Assembly: GCA_002381945.1 (NCBI GenBank)
Contig: DFXY01000067.1
Coordinates: 8,408 to 36,564 of the forward strand
Length of the DNA stretch: 28,157 nucleotides
Origin: Bacteriovoracaceae bacterium UBA4096
GTDB lineage: Bacteria > Bdellovibrionota > Bacteriovoracia > Bacteriovoracales > Bacteriovoracaceae
Direction: 5' to 3'
Of this stretch, positions 22,894 to 28,157 are shown in pieces. The notes beneath the pieces are model-generated. The model made no database searches and had not been told where the DNA came from. It saw nothing but the letters and a program-made list of their open reading frames with translations. Position numbers and translations under genes: made by a program. The stretch's first letter is position 1. Each line of letters begins with the position of its first letter.

Positions 22894-23244
22894 TCAAATG
22901 TGGTTATCGGCTCCCGAAAGAGAATTAAGATCTTGAACTAAATGTGAGTTTTTCAAATTTGCTATCTTACGCATTTTAAAGTTAATTAAATTTCAACTTA
23001 AGACGATTGGAAGAAAACAGTCAAAGACGATAAGGATCATTGAAATTCATAAATGGGCTTTCGAGGATAAGCTCAGCTTCTTAAGTCTGTGTTGAACTGT
23101 TTTTTCTTATTTAATTCTTCCTTACTATATTATTGAGATAGGCAGTATTACAAGTTTAGGGGATTCACATTAGTTTGAAAGTACATACTAATAATTTACG
23201 CCGGCGGAAGAGAAAGATTTTATTATAACTAGTCACATATTATT
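22894..23244. other. AT-rich intergenic stretch without a recognised gene
   Basis: No convincing ORF or RNA gene is seen. An imperfect inverted repeat (22992-23003 TTCAACTTAAGA with 23079-23085 TCTTAAG and 23092-23096 TTGAA) could fold a roughly 105-nt RNA, and short direct repeats of AGACGAT occur inside it (23002 and 23026 area). TATATT around 23127 may be a -10 box. Nothing is strong enough for a named call. Confidence 0.4.
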
Positions 23245-23442
23245 TTGGATGATAAATCTCAATCAGTCCCGTTAAGACAAAAGCTAGAATCGCAAATATT
23301 AGGAATAAATAAAAATATTTATTCTTTAAAAAATCCTTCAATTTGGTTTATCCTTTTCAATACGTTGAAAACAAGCCTGCTATATTTTTTTATTCTAATA
23401 TTCAAAATTGTTCGAGGAATAAGACTGTACTTCAAATTCTGA
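23245..23442 (+). CDS. Possible small membrane protein (TTG start, doubtful)
   Basis: 65-codon ORF from a TTG, in otherwise empty AT-rich DNA. The first 30 residues are polar (DDKSQSVPLRQKLESQ). A hydrophobic stretch follows (WFILFNTLKTSLLYFFILIF), then a basic end (KIVRGIRLYFKF), which looks like a single-pass membrane protein with a cytoplasmic positive tail. No ribosome site lies before the TTG and there is no in-frame ATG. An AT-rich random frame can give the same picture, so this is a weak call. Confidence 0.25.
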   Translation: MDDKSQSVPLRQKLESQILGINKNIYSLKNPSIWFILFNTLKTSLLYFFILIFKIVRGIRLYFKF

Positions 23443-23498
23443 ACAACTTATATCTCAATCGAACAATATGTTTTTCTAAGCTTTCTTAGTGAAATACA

Positions 23499-23843
23499 TT
23501 AAGCTTTGAAGTATATCTGTTTTAAATCTTCAGGAATCTCCATTGTTTCAGTCAGTTTCACTGTCGCCCATCCAATATTTCCAACTGGAACTTTTCCAAA
23601 AAGATGTCCAGGTATAGTTACAATTAACCTAAGGACCTGACCACGTACTTCTTGGTAATTTTTATTCTTCAATGAGTATTGAAACATTAACCAGTGAGTT
23701 CTTAAGTGCAATCGTACTGATTTTTGTGAAAGAATATGAGCACGACTTAAGAAGTAGAAACATTCTTTGTGATTCTTATGTTTAAAAGCCAATTCAAAAC
23801 TTTTAAGCTCTATATTAAACTGATCCAATAATTCTTTATTCAT
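23499..23843 (-). CDS. DUF3703 family protein
   Basis: 114 residues, helical, no signal peptide. The motifs FYFLSRAHILSQKSVRLHLR, THWLMFQYSLKN, RGQVLRLIVTIPG and GKVPVGNIG match the DUF3703 family, whose members commonly sit next to heavy-metal efflux genes; their job is unknown. The N-terminal helices have a TPR-like look. It starts 9 bp after the P1B ATPase stop on the same strand, so it is the last gene of the metal operon. No strong ribosome site is seen, which suggests coupled translation. Confidence 0.85.
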   Translation of the reverse strand: MNKELLDQFNIELKSFELAFKHKNHKECFYFLSRAHILSQKSVRLHLRTHWLMFQYSLKNKNYQEVRGQVLRLIVTIPGHLFGKVPVGNIGWATVKLTETMEIPEDLKQIYFKA

Positions 23844-23852
23844 GCCACATAC

Positions 23853-26048
23853 TTATATTAATTTACTGTCATCAATTTTAAGTAACCTTAAAGCATTGAA
23901 TGTGACTAAAAGGGAGGCACCCATATCAGAAGCAACAGCAAGCCAGAGACTAGTTAAACCCAAAATTGCCAATATGAAAAAGACGATTTTTATCGCGATT
24001 GCAAAGGCGATATTAAAGCGAATAACATTCAAAACTTTTTTACCATGTAGAATTGCTTTAGGAAGTTCCAAAATATCATCTTTCATCAAAGCAACATCCG
24101 CTGTTTCAATAGCAGTATCACTCCCCGCTACTCCCATAGCGATACCAACGGAAGCATGGGCCAGAGCTGGGGCATCATTTACTCCATCACCAACCATACC
24201 GACAAAATGATATTTTTCAACTAAGCCTTTTATCTCTTCGACCTTCTGATCAGGTAAAAGAGCCCCTTTGGCATAATCTATACCTACTTGTGTTGCGACT
24301 GCAGTGACGGTCTTTTGATTATCTCCACTAAGCATGGCCACTAACTTAATCCCCGCTTTGTGGAAACGGTCTATAGAAAGATGGATATTCTCACGAATCT
24401 TGTCTCCTACAGCGAAAACGGCCAGAATTTCTCCAGCACAGCCTTCATGAGGTCGATGGCCCAAAACAATCACAGACATAGCTTTTGATTCAACAGTATC
24501 AAGATAAGCTTCGATTTCAGGGGTACAAATCCCGAATTCATGTGCCATAACGTGATTTCCAACAAAATACCAATGCCCATCAATAAGACCTTCAGCCCCT
24601 TTACCAGGAACAATTTGATAGTCAGATGGATGTGGGTATTCAATTTTTTTTGATGAAGTATAATGTAAAACAGCTTTGGCCAAGGGATGGGTTGACATAC
24701 TTTCCAAAGAGGCTGTGATTCTAAGTATTTCTTCTTCACTTAGTTTCGAGAAAGACTTTACTTCAGAAACTCTCGGTGTTCCTTCAGTAACCGTTCCCGT
24801 CTTGTCTAAAGCGATGGCCTGTAGCTTGCCTAGGGATTCTAAATGAACACCACCCTTAACAAGAACCCCGCGTCTGGCAAGTGAGGTTAGTCCCGAGACG
24901 ACTGACACAGGTGTTGAAATAACCAAAGCACAAGGACAGCCAATCACTAGAAAAACAAGAGCCTTATAGAACCAGTCTTCCCAATTCGCCTGAAATAAGA
25001 GAGGTGGGACAATGGCAACAAGGAACGCTAAAATTAGGATGCTTGGCGTGTATATTGAAGCGAACTTATCTACAAATCTTTGAGACGGAGCTTTTTCATT
25101 CTGCGCTTCTTCAACCAAAGAAATCACTTTGGCAATTTTTGAGTCTTTGTATTCCTTTTCTGTCTTAATTTTTAAAACTCCTGATTCATTAAGAGTTCCG
25201 GCCCAAACCGATTCACCTATATCCTTTGAGACCGGTTTAGACTCACCAGTCAATGAGGCTTGATTAACATTCGACCGACCTTCCAAAACTGTGCCATCAA
25301 TAGGAATATTTTCTCCTGGTCGGACAAGGACGATATCGCCTAACTTGAGAGATTCAATGGGTACATCTCTTAGCTTTGTCCCTTCGACTATAGTGGCTTC
25401 TTTAGAAGAAACTGAAAGAATATCTTTGATAGCGCGTCTAGCACGGGCAACACTCATTGCCTCAAGAAGTTCCGCTAATGCAAAGAGGAAGACGACACTC
25501 GCAGCTTCAGAAAATTCTTTGATGATAATTGCTCCTGCGACGGCAACAGTCATCAAGACGTTCATGTCTAAACTTTTTTTCAGTAAGGCCCGCCAAGCCT
25601 TAGGAAAAATAATTATTCCAGCTAGAACTATGGACACGAGATAAAGAATGTTCGGAACGTTGGAAGAGGTTAAATTAAACCAATCCAAAATTAATCCAAT
25701 CCCAAGAATTAGCCCTGATGCAGAAACTAGAATTATCCTTGCTAGATTAATCTCATAAAATGAGACTTCATCACTTTTAACGACCTTCACGCCAGCCTTC
25801 TCGATAGCCTGACGAAGTCTATCTTGCGTGACTGTGCTTTGATGTGTGATCGTTACAGTTTCAGTCATGATATTGGCCTCTACGCCAAAAATACCATCAA
25901 AGTTAAAAGCACGTTGTATCGCTGAGACTTCGTCAGAGCAATCCATTCCTTTTACCTTAAAACAACTTTTTAATCCTTGATTATGAGTATCAATAGCGTT
26001 TTGTGAAACCGCTGTTTTAGAGCTAGGTTTGCAACATTCCTGGGACAT
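23853..26048 (-). CDS. Zn/Cd/Pb-type P1B heavy-metal translocating ATPase
   Basis: 731 residues. A Cys-bearing N-terminus (ECC at 4-6, C29) precedes a heavy-metal-associated domain with the single-Cys motif GMDCSDE (34-40). The ATPase core has the actuator TGES (267-270), the membrane metal site CPC (371-373), phosphorylation motif DKTGT with D415, the P1B hallmark HP (454-455) and GDGVNDAPALA. A C-terminal membrane pair follows, with conserved SLWLAVASDMGAS. The CPC plus the late Asp in DMGAS fits the ZntA/CadA group that exports Zn2+, Cd2+ or Pb2+ to the periplasm. AAAGGA precedes the ATG. No MerR- or ArsR-type regulator is adjacent. Confidence 0.94.
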   Translation of the reverse strand: MSQECCKPSSKTAVSQNAIDTHNQGLKSCFKVKGMDCSDEVSAIQRAFNFDGIFGVEANIMTETVTITHQSTVTQDRLRQAIEKAGVKVVKSDEVSFYEINLARIILVSASGLILGIGLILDWFNLTSSNVPNILYLVSIVLAGIIIFPKAWRALLKKSLDMNVLMTVAVAGAIIIKEFSEAASVVFLFALAELLEAMSVARARRAIKDILSVSSKEATIVEGTKLRDVPIESLKLGDIVLVRPGENIPIDGTVLEGRSNVNQASLTGESKPVSKDIGESVWAGTLNESGVLKIKTEKEYKDSKIAKVISLVEEAQNEKAPSQRFVDKFASIYTPSILILAFLVAIVPPLLFQANWEDWFYKALVFLVIGCPCALVISTPVSVVSGLTSLARRGVLVKGGVHLESLGKLQAIALDKTGTVTEGTPRVSEVKSFSKLSEEEILRITASLESMSTHPLAKAVLHYTSSKKIEYPHPSDYQIVPGKGAEGLIDGHWYFVGNHVMAHEFGICTPEIEAYLDTVESKAMSVIVLGHRPHEGCAGEILAVFAVGDKIRENIHLSIDRFHKAGIKLVAMLSGDNQKTVTAVATQVGIDYAKGALLPDQKVEEIKGLVEKYHFVGMVGDGVNDAPALAHASVGIAMGVAGSDTAIETADVALMKDDILELPKAILHGKKVLNVIRFNIAFAIAIKIVFFILAILGLTSLWLAVASDMGASLLVTFNALRLLKIDDSKLI

Positions 26049-26060
26049 AAAACATTCCTT

Positions 26061-26426
26061 TTATAGATGTCTCAATTCACATAAAGTGCTTATTAAATTA
26101 ATAAGCTTAAGGCTCGTAGGTTCACTCAAAGAAAGACTAAAGTATTCTGCCTGACCTGAATCAGGATTGAGTGCGAAGTGTTCAGAAGATAGACTAGAAT
26201 CGTTTCTTGCATCAAAGGCATCTTTGATAAGATATTTGAAGTCTTCAATTTGATAAGAGATTGTTTTAGAGAACTTCACTCCTTGACTAATTCTTGTGAT
26301 CTTAACAAATTGAGCTGAAACATCACACTGAACGAAAGGTTTCTCTCTGCGAAGTTTTAAAAGCACCTCTTCCCCAGCATAGGTATTGATCGTAAAGAAT
26401 ATCGTTAAAAACAAAAATTTAATCAT
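26061..26426 (-). CDS. Small exported protein of unknown function
   Basis: 121 residues with a Sec signal peptide (K3, core FLFLTIFFTINTYA, probable cleavage after TYA at about residue 17). The mature part is beta-rich and polar (KLRREKPFVQCDVSAQFVKI) and contains just two Cys (in VQCDV and LCELR) that could form a disulphide or bind metal. It lies between the EamA transporter (17 bp) and the metal ATPase (12 bp) with AAGGAG before its ATG, so it belongs to the operon. No family is recognised. A periplasmic role linked to metal export is inferred from position only. Confidence 0.8.
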   Translation of the reverse strand: MIKFLFLTIFFTINTYAGEEVLLKLRREKPFVQCDVSAQFVKITRISQGVKFSKTISYQIEDFKYLIKDAFDARNDSSLSSEHFALNPDSGQAEYFSLSLSEPTSLKLINLISTLCELRHL

Positions 26427-26443
26427 ACATTTCTCCTTATTGA

Positions 26444-27346
26444 TTATTGCTTAAAAGTAACAGTTTGTGGTGAGGGTATTTTTTCAGATTTCGCGAACCA
26501 AATGCCTAATATCACCATTCCCACTCCAAGGAATTGCATTTCATCAAGATTTTCCTTAAAGAAAAGTGCAGCAAGTAAAATCACCATAGGTCTTTGCAAT
26601 AGACTGACAACTGAAGTTTTTGTAGCCCCTAGGACATGGATCGCAAAAATAAATCCAATGTTAGCGAACGCCCCCGCGAGTCCAAGCCATCCAACAATAG
26701 GCAAAATCTTCAAGTCAGGCTCAGGAATAAAAGGAAGTAAAAAAAGTCCAATTATTCCATTCATAGTGAACATATAAGTGGAAATCTTAATTGGTGCAAT
26801 ATCATTACAAAGTTCATCCACCCTAAGTCGATAAAGGATCGAGCCCATTATAGCTGAAAGTACGAAAAGGATACCCAAGACGCTCAAACTTTCTGCATCA
26901 ATGCCACCATTTTTTCTAACGGATAACATGACTCCAACTAATACTGTAAAAAGAGCAGGCCAAAACTGTTTCTTTAGTATGACCTTTCCTTTTAGAGTAT
27001 GGATGATCCCAATGAATACTGGTGTTGTTGAGATCAAGGTGACCACAGCAGTTACAGAAAGTTTCTCCACTGAAAGAAAGAGGGAATAATTTGTAAGCAA
27101 AGCTAACAGCGAAATCAAAAAGATCTGATTTAGCTGTTTCCCGCTCGGACGTTCTAGCCTCCAAAGGAAAGGGATAAAGCAGAGGCCACCCATAATGAGT
27201 TTAAGCACCATTAGCTGAGAACTCAAAAAACCACCTTGGTGCGCGTATTTAACGACCAACGGTTCAATTGAACTCCCTAGTAACGATAACACAACCCAGA
27301 TTGTAGCTTTTTTACTTTGACCTATATCCACTGACAGTCTTCCCAT
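26444..27346 (-). CDS. EamA/DMT-family transporter
   Basis: About 300 residues with ten hydrophobic segments in two five-helix halves, the layout of drug/metabolite transporters. Each half has EamA-like features (STTPVFIGIIHTL in the first, LLQRPMVILLAALFFKENL in the second). Members export amino acids, metabolites or metallophores; the substrate is not readable from sequence. The ATG at 27346 overlaps the previous gene by 25 bp and lacks a ribosome site. A GTG five codons later (27331) is preceded by GGGAAGA at good spacing and may be the true start. Tight overlap with the ornithine-cyclodeaminase-like gene suggests that it exports that enzyme's product. Confidence 0.88.
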   Translation of the reverse strand: MGRLSVDIGQSKKATIWVVLSLLGSSIEPLVVKYAHQGGFLSSQLMVLKLIMGGLCFIPFLWRLERPSGKQLNQIFLISLLALLTNYSLFLSVEKLSVTAVVTLISTTPVFIGIIHTLKGKVILKKQFWPALFTVLVGVMLSVRKNGGIDAESLSVLGILFVLSAIMGSILYRLRVDELCNDIAPIKISTYMFTMNGIIGLFLLPFIPEPDLKILPIVGWLGLAGAFANIGFIFAIHVLGATKTSVVSLLQRPMVILLAALFFKENLDEMQFLGVGMVILGIWFAKSEKIPSPQTVTFKQ

Positions 27347-28157
27347 TGTCTTAATGATTGTCCGCTCTTATTCTTAAGAGCATTGCTATATACTCGGTGT
27401 GCAATAATCGCATCAGCAAATCCCATTCCCGTAGGGCAAAAGAAGATGTTCTGATCAATTGAGGCTCTTCCTTCGACAACCCCATTTATAATAGGACTTA
27501 TATTCTCAATAATCTCCTCAGAAATTATATTCTTGAAGAAAGCTTTAGCATGAGTTTGTGAAGCTCTATTTTTCGCATGCTCCCAGATATCTGCAATGAC
27601 TCTATCCATTCTGGCCAAGGCAGTCTCCTCTACCTCATGGCCTCCAATATTAAAGATTGTCATTCCTTTATCGGAAATCCACTCATCCTTAACGACAGGA
27701 TTTACTCCATTTGGAAGACAAGTAATGATGAATTTTTGCCCGACAACTGCTTCTTTTGCCCTAGAGACAGGAATAATTTCTAAACCAGTAAGCTTCGACA
27801 TTTTTTCTACAAAGTCATATTTAGTATCGTATCGTGAATGAACGAATACTTTATTCAGATTCTTCAAAACTTTGGAAATTCCTAAGAGCTGGGTTCTCAT
27901 ATTCACTCCTGCACCAATTAATCCAACGGACTCAATATCGCTAGGAACTATCTTTCTAGCCACTAAGGCAGATATAGCACCTGTTCTGATTGCAGAAATT
28001 ACCTGTCCATCCATTATGCAAATTGGAGCTTTGGTCTCTGGACAAAAAAGAGTGATAAGTCCAACGGCTCGAGGCAGACCAACCTCCACATTCGATGGCA
28101 TTGCACCTAAGAGTTTACAACAATAGATCTCTTTGACCTTCCCCCATTCTTTACTCC
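27322..28157 (-). CDS. Ornithine cyclodeaminase/mu-crystallin family protein (5' end outside window)
   Basis: The frame ends at 27322 and is open to the right edge. An internal ATG at 28101 is not the start, because 18 further family-like codons lie before it. The NAD-binding fold follows MDGQVISAIRTGAISALVARK and VGLIGAGVNMRTQL (GxGxxxxxQ motif), with THAKAFF and GVVEGRASIDQNIFFCPTGM further on. The family includes ornithine cyclodeaminase, alanine and ketimine reductases, and SbnB-type enzymes making 2,3-diaminopropionate for siderophores. Which one this is cannot be told. About 278 of the usual 320-340 residues are present. It is the first visible gene of the five-gene operon. Confidence 0.88.
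   Translation of the reverse strand, partial: SKEWGKVKEIYCCKLLGAMPSNVEVGLPRAVGLITLFCPETKAPICIMDGQVISAIRTGAISALVARKIVPSDIESVGLIGAGVNMRTQLLGISKVLKNLNKVFVHSRYDTKYDFVEKMSKLTGLEIIPVSRAKEAVVGQKFIITCLPNGVNPVVKDEWISDKGMTIFNIGGHEVEETALARMDRVIADIWEHAKNRASQTHAKAFFKNIISEEIIENISPIINGVVEGRASIDQNIFFCPTGMGFADAIIAHRVYSNALKNKSGQSLRQWEDCQWI

Noticed and set aside
21979..23500. Integrative element using tRNA-Cys as attachment site
   Set aside because: No integrase and no second copy of the tRNA 3' end is found downstream in the window; only an almost certainly chance 8-base match near 27625.
23470..23512. CTAAG/CTTAG inverted repeat as terminator for the DUF3703 gene
   Set aside because: The stem is only 5 bp and on the minus strand is followed by A residues rather than U.
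23853..24210. Plus-strand 122-codon ORF opposite the end of the P1B ATPase
   Set aside because: It is antisense to conserved ATPase motifs (GDGVNDAPA region) and has no ribosome site.
27322..28101. Complete 259-residue ornithine cyclodeaminase-like gene starting at 28101
   Set aside because: The frame stays open to the window edge with family-like residues, and 259 residues would be short; the gene is treated as 5'-truncated.

Overview
The window looks like the chromosome of a moderately AT-rich Gram-negative bacterium. Signal peptides, a Tat substrate, an L,D-transpeptidase, many multi-domain histidine kinases and a bacterial deoxyhypusine-synthase-like protein together recall Bdellovibrionota (Bacteriovorax/Bdellovibrio-type) or another former deltaproteobacterium. 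This placement is an inference from gene content; no 16S or ribosomal marker is present.

Layout. 1-2218 (minus): a two-gene NHEJ operon, Ku followed by the phosphoesterase-ligase part of LigD, which runs off the left edge. 2381-3914 (plus): a Gfo/Idh/MocA oxidoreductase and a small secreted protein. 3916-10870 (minus): a two-gene signalling operon. Its first gene is a soluble hybrid kinase with a very long poly-HAMP array, encoded by 276-bp DNA repeats; the second is a REC-PAS-GAF-histidine kinase overlapping it by 8 bp. 11011-11911 (plus): a divergent operon of a winged-helix protein and two tiny membrane proteins of DUF5985 type. 11908-13765 (minus): an L,D-transpeptidase and a single-domain response regulator.

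13978-16206 (plus): an XRE regulator, a PPOX-fold stress protein with a small acidic partner, and a deoxyhypusine-synthase-like gene behind a strongly folded leader RNA. 16233-18254 (minus): a PAS-GAF-PAS histidine kinase that shares a terminator with the DHS-like gene. 18375-21883: adenosine deaminase (plus), an ORF6N-domain gene with a probable frameshift (minus) and a Tat-exported flavin amine-oxidase-like enzyme (minus).

21979-22892 (plus): tRNA-Cys with its terminator, then a compact XRE regulator module with helically phased upstream repeats, a short membrane ORF and its own terminator. About 600 bp of AT-rich sequence without a confident gene follows. 23499-28157 (minus): five tightly packed genes: an ornithine-cyclodeaminase-family enzyme (cut by the right edge), an EamA exporter, a small periplasmic protein, a Zn/Cd/Pb-type P1B ATPase and DUF3703. 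This reads as a metal-handling operon with an unexpected biosynthesis/export pair at its head.

Most noteworthy are the ornithine-cyclodeaminase/exporter/metal-ATPase operon, the structured leader of the DHS-like gene together with that enzyme's altered active-site segment, the exactly periodic poly-HAMP array, and the ORF6N frameshift.
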